10,284 bases of DNA from DATKKX01 sp035542775 (GTDB lineage Bacteria; Planctomycetota; Phycisphaerae; UBA1845; UTPLA1): the NCBI GenBank assembly GCA_035542775.1, contig DATKKX010000402.1:1-10284 (forward strand). Reading direction: 5' to 3'. Positions 1 through 6,387 of the stretch are shown piece by piece. The notes below the pieces were generated by a model. It made no database searches. It was not told the DNA's origin and saw only the letters and a list, made by a program, of their open reading frames with translations. The position numbers and the translations under genes were made by a program. Position 1 is the stretch's first letter. Every line of letters starts with the position of its first letter.

Positions 1-89
1 CGCCCCACGGGCAGCAGATGCTTGTTGGTGACCTTGGTGAGCGGCATCAGCCGCGAACCAGTCCCTCCAGCCAGTACGACGCCTTTCAT
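1..89 (-). CDS. rmlA: Sugar-1-phosphate nucleotidylyltransferase, N-terminal fragment (RmlA-like), cut by the window edge
   Basis: Only the first 29 codons are present; the rest lies beyond the left edge. The protein begins MKGVVLAGGTGSRL and continues with MPLTKVTNKHLLPVG. This is the nucleotide-binding signature (G-G-x-G-[ST]-R-L-x-P-x-T and the following lysine) at the start of glucose-1-phosphate thymidylyltransferases. By family knowledge these join dTTP and glucose-1-phosphate to make dTDP-glucose, the first step to dTDP-L-rhamnose and related deoxy sugars in the cytoplasm. The ATG at 87-89 is preceded on the minus strand by a GAGAGGG ribosome site (97-103) with a 7-base gap, so the start is well supported. 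It is divergent from the RDD gene and close to an RmlC-like gene on the same strand, consistent with a deoxysugar pathway. UTP- or CTP-using relatives share this N-terminus, so the exact nucleotide is not proven. Confidence 0.88.
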   Translation of the reverse strand, partial: MKGVVLAGGTGSRLMPLTKVTNKHLLPVG

Positions 90-359
90 GATTTCGCCCT
101 CTCACGACACGCCAGCGAGGCCATCATATTGTGCGGAATTCCCCGGATTCGTGCAAACGCCGGTCTGTTGACTTCGCGGTTCGCTGCTCCTGCCGCCTCG
201 GACCATCCAGCTGGCCACCCAGGCCCCCGCGGCGCAGGCGCATCCGTTTATTGTGGGGCGGCCCCTCGCCACATAACATGCGGATCTGTGCGGTATGTGC
301 CGCCGCAAGACCGCCTCGGCGGCTGCCCGGCCGGTCGAATGACCCCCAAGGAAGCGGGC
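90..359. other. Divergent intergenic region between the rmlA-like and RDD genes
   Basis: These 270 bp separate two divergent starts, so promoters for both must lie here or inside neighbouring genes. On the minus strand a TATGAT hexamer (complement at 123-128) would suit a -10 box about 34 bp before the rmlA-like ATG, but no good -35 box lies 16-18 bp further upstream. On the plus strand TTGACT at 168-173 has no matching -10. Short GC-rich stems are present near 253-263 (GGGG-CGG-CCCC) and 311-322 (CCGCC-TC-GGCGG). The plus frame of the RDD gene stays open through the whole region, but the peptide looks unlike a protein and there is no ribosome site before the ATG at 360, so I see no gene. Confidence 0.45.
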
Positions 360-932
360 ATGAAGGAGCTGATCGGCCCAATCTACGCCCGGAAGGATTA
401 CGCCGGCTTCATCCGCCGAACCATCGCCCTGGCAATCGACTTTCTGATCCTCTACGGCCTGTGGCACGCCGCCGGTGAGATTCTTCTCCGCTTTGCCCCT
501 GAGCGCTGGTTTACCGAAGACGGCTACTTGAATGACGAGGCTACCGCGTTGTACTACTTCTGGCCTTGGCCCGCCGCAATTCTGTACATGCTGGCGTTTC
601 GCCTCACCGCCGGCGGCACGATCGGCTACCGCATCGTCGGCATTCGGTACGCCTACGCCCTCGGCGGCAGGCCGCCCTTCTATTTGATCCTGTATCGCGC
701 TCTCGTCGCCGTTTTCCTCCTCTTGTTCTTCGCCCTGGATCACATCTGGATCGCGTTTGACGAGCGCAAGCAGGCCTGGCACGACAAGGCCAGCGGTTTC
801 TACGTGGTCAAGCGCCGAGCCCAACCCATCGGCACGGCACGCGTGAAGCGGCGGTATATCCAGTTCATGATGCTGACGTTTCCGGTCTGGGAGCCTGAGA
901 ATGAGATCCGCTCGACTCTGGAGTCGGCCTAG
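360..932 (+). CDS. RDD-family integral membrane protein
   Basis: The 190-residue protein matches the RDD membrane family. The first helix (about residues 17-38) carries arginines R19/R20 and aspartate D27, in FIRRTIALAIDFLILYG. A second hydrophobic stretch lies near 68-84, followed by the family motif GTIGYRIVGIR (86-96). A third helix (about 107-127) leads into LDHIWIAFDERKQAWHDK, where the aspartates and the final H-D-K match the family's typical end. The C-terminus adds about 40 mostly polar residues rich in Arg and Glu. The ATG at 360 has AAGGAAG at 348-354 just upstream, which supports it over an ATG at 339 and over the longer open frame starting at 18. Some RDD proteins have been linked to cation transport, but most have no known role, so function is left open. 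It ends 81 bp before the convergent RmlC-like gene, with no clear terminator between. Confidence 0.8.
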   Translation: MKELIGPIYARKDYAGFIRRTIALAIDFLILYGLWHAAGEILLRFAPERWFTEDGYLNDEATALYYFWPWPAAILYMLAFRLTAGGTIGYRIVGIRYAYALGGRPPFYLILYRALVAVFLLLFFALDHIWIAFDERKQAWHDKASGFYVVKRRAQPIGTARVKRRYIQFMMLTFPVWEPENEIRSTLESA

Positions 933-1013
933 TTCGGGTCTGCCTCACGGGGAGCGGGCAAATGCGCGGCGTCATCCATCCGCTAGCGGCCCGCGTCCTC
1001 GCGCGGCCGCCAC
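933..1013. other. Convergent gap between the RDD and cupin genes
   Basis: Both flanking genes end here, so a terminator is expected. The only symmetric element is the palindrome CCGCTAGCGG at 980-989, inside a very GC-rich stretch. There is no T-run on either strand, so I cannot call an intrinsic terminator; termination may be Rho-dependent. Confidence 0.35.
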
Positions 1014-1550
1014 TCATCCGTCCTTCCGCGTCCAATCATATGGAATGTCGTTATCGTGCGGATGTGCTCGGTACTCGTCCGGCTTCGAGTAGTTGTAGCA
1101 CTCGGTAGTCACATTGACGATCACGCACTCCACGTCCGACACGCACATCCATCCGTGATACACGCCCGTGGGAATGCGAACCAGCGCCGGCAGGTGCTCG
1201 CTGAGATAAATCTCGTTCACCTCTCCGCTGGTCGGTGAGTCTGATCGGCCGTCGTAGAGTCCCAGCTTGATCGCCCCGCGAACGCAATAGAAATGGTCCG
1301 TCTGCAGTTTGTGGTAATGCCACGCCTTGACTACGCCGGGATACGTCGTCGTGAAATACACCTGCCCGAACTTCTCGAACCACGGGTCGTCGGCCCGCAT
1401 GATCTCGCCCAGCCGACCGCGCTCATCCGGCAGCACGCGGGCCCGCCGGGCACGAACGCCGTCGATCACCGCCTTTCGCCCGCGGACCAGGAGAGCCTCG
1501 TCGGACCAGACCACTCTCAACGGGGGCAACATTCGCTTGTCGATGGCCAT
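1014..1550 (-). CDS. RmlC-like cupin, dTDP-4-dehydrorhamnose 3,5-epimerase family
   Basis: The 178-residue protein has the order of motifs expected of dTDP-4-keto-6-deoxyhexose epimerases: IDGV (29-32), PDERGRLGEIMR (41-52), VYFTTTYPGVVKAWHYHK (64-81) with H78 and H80, FYCVRGAIKLGLYDGR (87-102), IPTGVYHGW (126-134), then CYNYSKPDEY (151-160) and a closing IPYDW (169-173). Length fits the family (about 180). Known members epimerise C3 and/or C5 of dTDP-4-keto-6-deoxyglucose. The His in the W-H-Y-H motif aligns with the catalytic base of RmlC in G-x-H-x-Q, but the usual R-G-L-H-Y-Q is replaced by K-A-W-H-Y-H, so this is a divergent subgroup and the substrate is uncertain. The ATG at 1550 is chosen; a TTG at 1559 in frame is possible, and neither has a strong ribosome site. 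A promoter candidate lies just upstream, back to back with that of the plus-strand fusion gene. Confidence 0.8.
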   Translation of the reverse strand: MAIDKRMLPPLRVVWSDEALLVRGRKAVIDGVRARRARVLPDERGRLGEIMRADDPWFEKFGQVYFTTTYPGVVKAWHYHKLQTDHFYCVRGAIKLGLYDGRSDSPTSGEVNEIYLSEHLPALVRIPTGVYHGWMCVSDVECVIVNVTTECYNYSKPDEYRAHPHDNDIPYDWTRKDG

Positions 1551-1576
1551 GTTAAGCAACCCGATCTTCGACGCCG

Positions 1577-1605
1577 AAGGTAGATTCGCAGCGCCGCACT
1601 GTCAA
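1577..1605 (-). promoter_or_regulatory. Candidate sigma-70 promoter for the RmlC-like gene
   Basis: On the minus strand a perfect -35 box TTGACA (complement of 1600-1605) is followed after 17 bp by TACCTT (complement of 1577-1582). The latter keeps the two first and the last base of TATAAT. Transcription would begin near 1570, about 20 bases before the ATG at 1550. The -35 is strong and the -10 weak. Confidence 0.5.
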
Positions 1606-1618
1606 CCCTGCCTTGACA
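1600..1618. repeat. Perfect inverted repeat TGTCAA-N7-TTGACA formed by two opposed -35 boxes
   Basis: TGTCAA (1600-1605) and TTGACA (1613-1618) are exact reverse complements separated by CCCTGCC. Each arm reads as a consensus -35 hexamer for the gene on its side. The symmetric site could therefore be two abutting promoters, or also an operator for a dimeric regulator. Confidence 0.65.
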
Positions 1619-1641
1619 AAGCCGCCGGCCAGGATTCTGAT
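1613..1641 (+). promoter_or_regulatory. Candidate sigma-70 promoter for the oxidoreductase-acetyltransferase fusion
   Basis: TTGACA at 1613-1618 is followed after exactly 17 bp by TCTGAT at 1636-1641, which matches TATAAT at four of six positions. Transcription would start near 1648, giving a leader of about 50 bases before the ATG at 1698. No other promoter of similar quality was seen ahead of this gene. Confidence 0.6.
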
Positions 1642-1697
1642 CCTGAATAGCGGAAGGCCCGGTCCAGACAAGAGCCACTGCACGGGTGGGAACAGCC

Positions 1698-3278
1698 ATG
1701 AACAAGAAAGTATGTGTCGTTGGCGCAGGTCGTTGGGGCAAAAACCACATCAAGACCCTCCACGGCCTGGGTTGCCTCGCCGGAATCGTCGAGCCTAGGC
1801 AGAACGTGCTGGCCGAGATGCAATCAGCCTATCCCGGTGTGAAGACGTTTACAGAGCTCAAAAACGCGGTGAATGAAGGCTTCGACGGCTTTACCATCGC
1901 CACGCCGGCCGAAACCCACTTCGAACTGGCCAGGTTCCTCATCGAGCAGAAGAAGCCCGTCCTGGTCGAAAAGCCCATCGCCCTGAAGGCCGCGGAGGCC
2001 CACACCCTCGCCAAGCTCGCCAGGCAACTGCACGTCAACCTCATGGTCGGCCACGTCCTGCTCTTTCATCCCGCCATCCACAAGGTCAAGGAAATGATCG
2101 ACAGTGGGAAGATTGGCCGGCCGGAGTACATGTACAGCAACCGGCTCAACCTCGGCACGGTCCGCACGGAGGAAAACATCCTCTGGAGCTTCGCCCCGCA
2201 CGATATCTCCATCTTCCAGTTTCTCATCGGGACGCTGCCCACCGAGGTCGTGTCCCGCGGCGGGGCCTTCCTCCAGCCGCAGATCCACGACAGCACGATG
2301 ACCATCTTGACCTACCCGAACAACATCGTCGGCCACATCTTCGTGAGCTGGCTGCATCCTTTTAAGGAGCACCGTCTGGTGGTCATCGGCTCCAAGGGTA
2401 TGCTCAGCTTCGAGGACTCTACCGAAACCAAGGAGATCCTCTTCTACGAGAAGGGCATCGACTGGATCAAGGGCGAGCCCATCAAGCGTGACGGCCCTAC
2501 CGAGGTGATCCCCTACGAAAAGAGGATGCCGCTCACCGAGGAACTGCGCTACTTCGTCGAGCACCTTGACGGCTCGCCGATCAAGACCGCCGATGGCGAT
2601 AGCGCCGCCGCGGTGCTGGAGATCCTGGAAAAGGCCTCCGAGAGCCTGCTCGCCGGCAGCGAAATAAGGCTCGCCGGCCATCCGGCACAAGCTGCCGCCG
2701 ATCTGCCCTACTTCGTTCACCCGACCAGTTATGTCGACGACAACGTGGTCATCGGCGAGGGAACCAAGGTCTGGCACTTCTCCCACATTCAGCCGGGAGC
2801 CCGCATCGGCAAGAAGGTCTCCATCGGCCAGAACGTCAACATCGCCAACAACGTCAAAATCGGCAACTTCGTCAAGATCCAGAACAACGTCTCCGTTTAC
2901 GAAGGCGTCGAGATCGAGGATTACGTCTTCTGCGGTCCGTCCATGGTCTTCACCAACATCATGGACCCGCGCTCCAAGTACCCGCAGCGGGGCAGCGCTT
3001 TCTACAAGAAGACCCTGGTCAAGGAGGGCGCCTCCATCGGCGCCAACGCCACCATCGTCTGCGGTCACGTGGTCGGACGTCATGCCTTCATCGCTGCGGG
3101 CGCCGTTGTGACCAGGGATGTGCCCGACTACGCCCTGATGATCGGCGTGCCCGCTAGGCAAAAGGGCTGGGTCTGTGAGTGCGGCGAAATCCTGCCCGCC
3201 TTCGAACGGCAGGTCAGTTGTCCTCGCTGTGGCTTGAAATACGCGATGCAGGATCGACGGCTGGTCCCGCAGGGTTGA
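1698..3278 (+). CDS. Fusion of Gfo/Idh/MocA-type sugar dehydrogenase (WlbA/WbpB-like) and hexapeptide N-acetyltransferase (WlbB/WbpD-like) with C-terminal zinc ribbon
   Basis: The 526-residue protein joins two enzymes usually encoded separately. Residues 1 to about 330 are a Gfo/Idh/MocA oxidoreductase: dinucleotide fold VVGAGRWGKNH (7-17), the conserved EKP (91-93) with catalytic-type K92, and FAPHDIS (165-171) with H168. Residues about 338-475 are a left-handed beta-helix acyltransferase with hexapeptide turns such as VVIGEGTKVW, ARIGKKVSIG and VKIGNFVKI, then GVPARQKGWVC. Residues 493-511 hold C-x-C and C-x-x-C (C493, C495, C508, C511), a zinc-ribbon pattern. By family knowledge WbpB oxidises the 3-position of UDP-GlcNAcA and WbpD acetylates the 3-amino product; the intervening aminotransferase (WbpE type) is not in this window. 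A 3-acetamido dTDP-sugar route is an alternative. The ATG at 1698 has GGTGGG about 7 bases upstream; an in-frame GTG at 1686 is possible. The deacetylase gene follows after 37 bp. Confidence 0.88.
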   Translation: MNKKVCVVGAGRWGKNHIKTLHGLGCLAGIVEPRQNVLAEMQSAYPGVKTFTELKNAVNEGFDGFTIATPAETHFELARFLIEQKKPVLVEKPIALKAAEAHTLAKLARQLHVNLMVGHVLLFHPAIHKVKEMIDSGKIGRPEYMYSNRLNLGTVRTEENILWSFAPHDISIFQFLIGTLPTEVVSRGGAFLQPQIHDSTMTILTYPNNIVGHIFVSWLHPFKEHRLVVIGSKGMLSFEDSTETKEILFYEKGIDWIKGEPIKRDGPTEVIPYEKRMPLTEELRYFVEHLDGSPIKTADGDSAAAVLEILEKASESLLAGSEIRLAGHPAQAAADLPYFVHPTSYVDDNVVIGEGTKVWHFSHIQPGARIGKKVSIGQNVNIANNVKIGNFVKIQNNVSVYEGVEIEDYVFCGPSMVFTNIMDPRSKYPQRGSAFYKKTLVKEGASIGANATIVCGHVVGRHAFIAAGAVVTRDVPDYALMIGVPARQKGWVCECGEILPAFERQVSCPRCGLKYAMQDRRLVPQG

Positions 3279-3303
3279 GCGAACGGCCCGCGTGTTGTTC
3301 CAA

Positions 3304-3309
3304 AGAGGA
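3304..3309 (+). promoter_or_regulatory. Ribosome binding site that fixes a GTG start
   Basis: AGAGGA lies 6 bases before the GTG at 3316. An in-frame GTG at 3292 has no such site, and the stop of the previous gene is at 3278, so the shorter start is preferred. Confidence 0.7.
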
Positions 3310-3315
3310 CCTCTC

Positions 3316-4050
3316 GTGGCCTATCGCCTTTCTGCATATGCTGATCTGCTGCACGCCTTGCGGGAGAAGGGCTATCACCTCGGTCCGGTCTCCGCCTATT
3401 ACCAGGGAGCGGCCCCTCCCTTCGTCTTTCTCCGACATGACCTTGACCGCTTCGCATCCCGCGCCGTCCATATGGCCGCCGCCGAACGGGACTTGGGCGT
3501 CAAATCAACTTACTATTTTCGCTGCAACGCCCGCGCCCGCTTCCCCGAGGAGGATATCCGTTTCGTCACGGATCTGGGACACGAGATCGGCTTCCACTAT
3601 GAGACCGTCGACCGCCTCGAAGGACGAGCCGACGAAGTGCCCGATCGTTTCCGGCTGGAGCTGGCCGCTCTCCGCGCCATCGCCGATGTGGCAACCGCCA
3701 CCGCCTGTGGTACGCCGTTATCGCAACTGCCCGCCGTCCACTTTGCGAAATCGCTGGACCTCCGCGAGCTGGGTCTCATGGGCGACCCCGCCGTCGACAT
3801 CGACTTCTCGAAGGTTCTCTACATTACCGACACGGGCGGCACATTCGGGAGCCGGGCCAACCTCCGGGACCGGTCCGCCGGCAAAAACCTGCGCGAGCGC
3901 ACGCCGCCGGCGAAGCTCGCTCAAACCCTCAACCCTCGCCTCGAGCCCCTGGTGGTTCTCAACACCCACCCCCACCGCTGGCCCCTCGGCGTCGCCGGCT
4001 TGCTTCTGGTCCGCCTGGCCGATCTTTTCGTCAACCTCCTCGCAAGATGA
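3316..4050 (+). CDS. NodB-like polysaccharide deacetylase family protein
   Basis: The 244-residue protein starts at GTG. It has RHDLDR (40-45), a run of small and charged residues with MAAAERDLGVKSTYYFR (53-69), and LGHEIGFHYE (87-96). This set is typical of a distinct carbohydrate-esterase-4-like subfamily found in glycan clusters, in which the usual TFDDG motif is replaced by R-H-D-[VL]-D. Predicted metal ligands are an aspartate of HDLD (D42 or D44) and H94. The second His of the canonical H-[ST]-x-x-H motif is not at its usual spacing; H-Y-E replaces it. Near the end are YITDTGG (169-175) and LNTHPHRW (215-222), both probably active-site segments. There is no signal peptide, so it probably acts on a cytoplasmic glycan intermediate, though that is inference. 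It is likely co-transcribed with the fusion gene 37 bp upstream and could act on the same acetamido sugar. Substrate unknown. Confidence 0.78.
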   Translation: MAYRLSAYADLLHALREKGYHLGPVSAYYQGAAPPFVFLRHDLDRFASRAVHMAAAERDLGVKSTYYFRCNARARFPEEDIRFVTDLGHEIGFHYETVDRLEGRADEVPDRFRLELAALRAIADVATATACGTPLSQLPAVHFAKSLDLRELGLMGDPAVDIDFSKVLYITDTGGTFGSRANLRDRSAGKNLRERTPPAKLAQTLNPRLEPLVVLNTHPHRWPLGVAGLLLVRLADLFVNLLAR

Positions 4051-4088
4051 TAGAGCTTCTAACCAGAGCCCCGCGGGTTGGACCGGTG
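4051..4088. other. Convergent 38-bp gap
   Basis: The deacetylase (plus) and the histidine kinase (minus) end here. The gap holds two small symmetric elements, TAGAGCTTCTA (4051-4061) and CCCGCGGG (4070-4077), the latter flanked by AACC and GGTT. Neither is followed by a T-run, so a bidirectional terminator is possible but unproven. Confidence 0.3.
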
Positions 4089-5552
4089 TCAGTTTGTAGT
4101 GGAGGATGACCCGACCAGCACATCGCCCATGGGTAACTCGATCACAAAGTCACTTCCCAGTTCGTCGTCGGCCTTGAGGTACACATTTCCGCCCATCAGA
4201 CGGGCCAGCCCTCGGGCAATGGGCAGGCCCAGGCCGCTGTGCCCCGCACTCCCCGAGCGGGCCATATCGCCGCGGAAGAACCGGTCGAATATCCGCTCGC
4301 GTTGCTCTGCCGGTACCCCTGGGCCGCGATCCTTGACGTGAATCACGAGCCGCCCGGCATGCTGCTCGACGATGAGCAGAACCATCGAGTGCGGCGAGCT
4401 GTACTCGATGGCGTTGGCCAGCAGATTCGTGAGAATCTTGACCAGCATCGCCCGATCACATGCGATGACGCACTCCGCGGCCCCGGTCGAATTGATCGCG
4501 ACTTGCCTGGCCGTGGCCATCGGCCTCAGCGTGATGACGGCGTCGGCGATGGCCTCGGAGATCGCAACGCTTCCCACGAGCGGTTGTTCCGTTCTGGAGT
4601 CCAGCCGCGCCAGCGTCAGGACGTTGTCGAGCAGCAGGCTGAGTTGGCGCAGGGCCGCCTGGGCCGCGCCGATCGTCTCGACGTATTCGCCGGGCGTCCG
4701 TTCACGTTGAACGCAAACATCCAGTAAGGCCCGCACCCCGGCGACCGGTGTCCGCAGGTCATGTGTGACATCCGCGGTGAGTTGCCGCTGGCGGCGCAGC
4801 TCCTCGTCGATCCGTTGGAGCAAGGCATCCGTCTTTTGCACAATGGGGTCGAGTTCCGAAGGCACGTCCGACGGTTCGATCTCCAATCGCGGGTGATCGG
4901 GCGTAACCGCTGCGATCCTGTCGGCCACCCGCCGGATGGGTCGCGTGCCGTGGCGGGCAACGGCATAGCCGCCCAGCAGGGTGAAGATCGTCGCCAGCAG
5001 AACAGCCTTGGTCAGAGTGAGGCCCAGCCGCCGGGCGGCCCTTTCCACCGGCGCGAGCGGACGGGCGACAAAGACCCACGCCCGGGCGGGTCGCTCGCTC
5101 GTGTCCGCCTTTGGCTTTTCTTCATCTGCCAGGACGCTGGCGTGGAAAGCAACGATCCGATAGGAACCTTGGCTGGGCGGAAGGAGAGAGCTGATCCAGA
5201 CCACATCGCCTTCGGGCTTTGCCCGGGCGAGCCAGTCGGCGAAGGTCGACTTGCCCTGCAAACCCGGCGAAGAGAAGACCGGCTTGCCGTTGTCGGTCAG
5301 CACCTGGATCAGCACATCGCCGCCCAGACCGGCCTGGGCGATATTGGCCTCCTCCAACTCGAACTGGATTCGCCCGTGCTCCTCCTCCAGCCGACCGGCC
5401 AGGGCCACGGCCTCGGTCCGCAGCGTCTGGTCCAGCTCGCGGCGGAGAGACCCGTTCATCCGCCACCAGACCAGGGCGGCGGTGCCGCCGACGACCGTCA
5501 TGGTGAGCAGCGCGGTCAGCAGGAGGAACCGTCTTCGGATGGAGGGCCGCAT
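4089..5552 (-). CDS. Two-component sensor histidine kinase (HAMP, HisKA, HATPase)
   Basis: The 487-residue membrane kinase has a first transmembrane helix at about 9-31, an extracytoplasmic sensor segment of about 147 residues (32-178) without a family I recognise, and a second helix at about 179-199. A HAMP-type linker follows (about 200-253). The phosphorylated histidine is H264 in THDLRTP (263-269). The ATP-binding domain shows the N-box NLLANAIEYS (376-385), G1 DRGPGV (408-413), the F-box FDRFFRG (422-428) and G2 HSGLGLP (438-444), so all catalytic motifs are intact. It should phosphorylate the regulator encoded directly upstream. Its ATG lies inside the last codons of the regulator gene (37-bp overlap) and is preceded by GAGG, which points to translational coupling and balanced synthesis. 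The signal is unknown; the nearby PepSY-like secreted protein makes an envelope cue likely. The tail after the last motif is short and serine/threonine-rich. Confidence 0.95.
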   Translation of the reverse strand: MRPSIRRRFLLLTALLTMTVVGGTAALVWWRMNGSLRRELDQTLRTEAVALAGRLEEEHGRIQFELEEANIAQAGLGGDVLIQVLTDNGKPVFSSPGLQGKSTFADWLARAKPEGDVVWISSLLPPSQGSYRIVAFHASVLADEEKPKADTSERPARAWVFVARPLAPVERAARRLGLTLTKAVLLATIFTLLGGYAVARHGTRPIRRVADRIAAVTPDHPRLEIEPSDVPSELDPIVQKTDALLQRIDEELRRQRQLTADVTHDLRTPVAGVRALLDVCVQRERTPGEYVETIGAAQAALRQLSLLLDNVLTLARLDSRTEQPLVGSVAISEAIADAVITLRPMATARQVAINSTGAAECVIACDRAMLVKILTNLLANAIEYSSPHSMVLLIVEQHAGRLVIHVKDRGPGVPAEQRERIFDRFFRGDMARSGSAGHSGLGLPIARGLARLMGGNVYLKADDELGSDFVIELPMGDVLVGSSSTTN

Positions 5553-6220
5553 GGCTCGCCTCGCAGCATATAGCCTTGTCCGCGGCGCGTGATGATCAGC
5601 GGCCTGCGGCCGCGGTCAATCTTGCGCCGCAGATAAGAGATGTACACGTCAACCACGTTGCTCGTACCCTCTTCATCAGTTTCGTAAAGCTTATCCCATA
5701 TCTCCGCGCGCGACACTACCCGATTCGCCTGAAGGGCCAGCAGTTCGAGCAAGCCGAACTCGCGAGCCGTCAGAGCAATCAGCTTCCTGCCTCTGCGCAC
5801 CTCCCGGCGGACCAGATCGACCTCCAAATCCGCCACGCGGATGACCGACGAAGGCTGTGCATAGCGGTGCCGGACCAGCACCCGCAGCCGGGCCAGCAGC
5901 TCCGTAAACTCGAACGGTTTGACCAGGTAGTCGTCCGCCCCGCTGTCCAGGCCCAGCACCAGGTCGCGGGTGGCGTCGCGGGCGGTCAGCATCAGGATCG
6001 GCGTCTTCTCGCCGGCCTCGCGATGGCGGTGCAGAATCGATAGACCATCCAGCCCTGGCAGCATCCAATCCAGTATGACGCCGTCGTAGTCACCGGTCCT
6101 CAGCAAATGCCAGCCCTCTTCGCCGTCGCGGGCCCAGTCGACCGTATAGTCCGCCTCGCGCAGTCCCTGCAGCAGCGACCGGCCCAGCAGATCGTCATCT
6201 TCCACCAGTAGGAGCTTCAT
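5516..6220 (-). CDS. OmpR/PhoB-family response regulator
   Basis: The 234-residue protein begins with a receiver domain: acidic pair D8/D9 in LLVEDDD, phospho-acceptor D51 in LDWMLPGLDG, switch threonine T79 and lysine K101 in the KPF motif. From about 125 to 222 lies a winged-helix DNA-binding domain of the OmpR type, with LTAREFGLLELL (150-161), VDVYISYLRRKID (190-202) and the wing end TRRGQGYML (211-219). All key residues are present, so it should be a functional phosphorylation-dependent transcription factor. It is transcribed before the kinase and overlaps it by 37 bp. The ATG at 6220 has only a weak ribosome site (GGGTA about 8 bases upstream), and it sits 167 bp after the PepSY-like gene. 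Co-transcription with that gene is plausible because no terminator with a T-run lies between. Targets are unknown; the PepSY-like gene's structured leader is the first place to look. Confidence 0.95.
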   Translation of the reverse strand: MKLLLVEDDDLLGRSLLQGLREADYTVDWARDGEEGWHLLRTGDYDGVILDWMLPGLDGLSILHRHREAGEKTPILMLTARDATRDLVLGLDSGADDYLVKPFEFTELLARLRVLVRHRYAQPSSVIRVADLEVDLVRREVRRGRKLIALTAREFGLLELLALQANRVVSRAEIWDKLYETDEEGTSNVVDVYISYLRRKIDRGRRPLIITRRGQGYMLRGEPCGPPSEDGSSC

Positions 6221-6337
6221 CGCGAAATACCCGTGCCCAACCGTTCGAGCGGCCAGCAGACAACGCCCATGATGAAATCACCGCCGACTGCCGGCCTCCA
6301 GCGCCGTCGTGGTCACGGCAACGCTGCCTCGATCCCG

Positions 6338-6387
6338 CTGCGCCTCGGGCGCGGTGAGGCCGTCTCGCTCCCATATCGCCCCTCACC
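6338..6387. repeat. Stem-loop candidates just after the PepSY-like gene
   Basis: Directly after the minus-strand stop codon, GGTGAGG is repeated in inverted form (6353-6359 and 6381-6387) around a 21-base loop. Abutting it is a compact hairpin GCGCC-TCG-GGCGC (6340-6352). There is no T-run, so these are not a classical terminator. They could lower, but not stop, read-through into the response regulator gene, or protect the transcript end. They may also be chance in GC-rich DNA. Confidence 0.35.

Noticed and set aside
18..359. Upstream extension of the RDD frame to an ATG at 18
   Set aside because: It runs through the rmlA-like gene on the other strand, the peptide is low in recognisable structure, and the ATG at 360 has a good ribosome site.
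1824..3161. Long minus-strand open frame of 445 codons opposite the fusion gene
   Set aside because: It mirrors the GC-rich codon pattern of the plus-strand gene; its peptide is repetitive Asp/Val/Gly-rich and has no domain, whereas the plus frame has clear motifs throughout.
3179..4099. 306-codon plus-strand frame overlapping the deacetylase
   Set aside because: It is Ser/Pro/Arg-rich in the way out-of-frame GC-rich DNA reads, and the deacetylase frame holds the family motifs.
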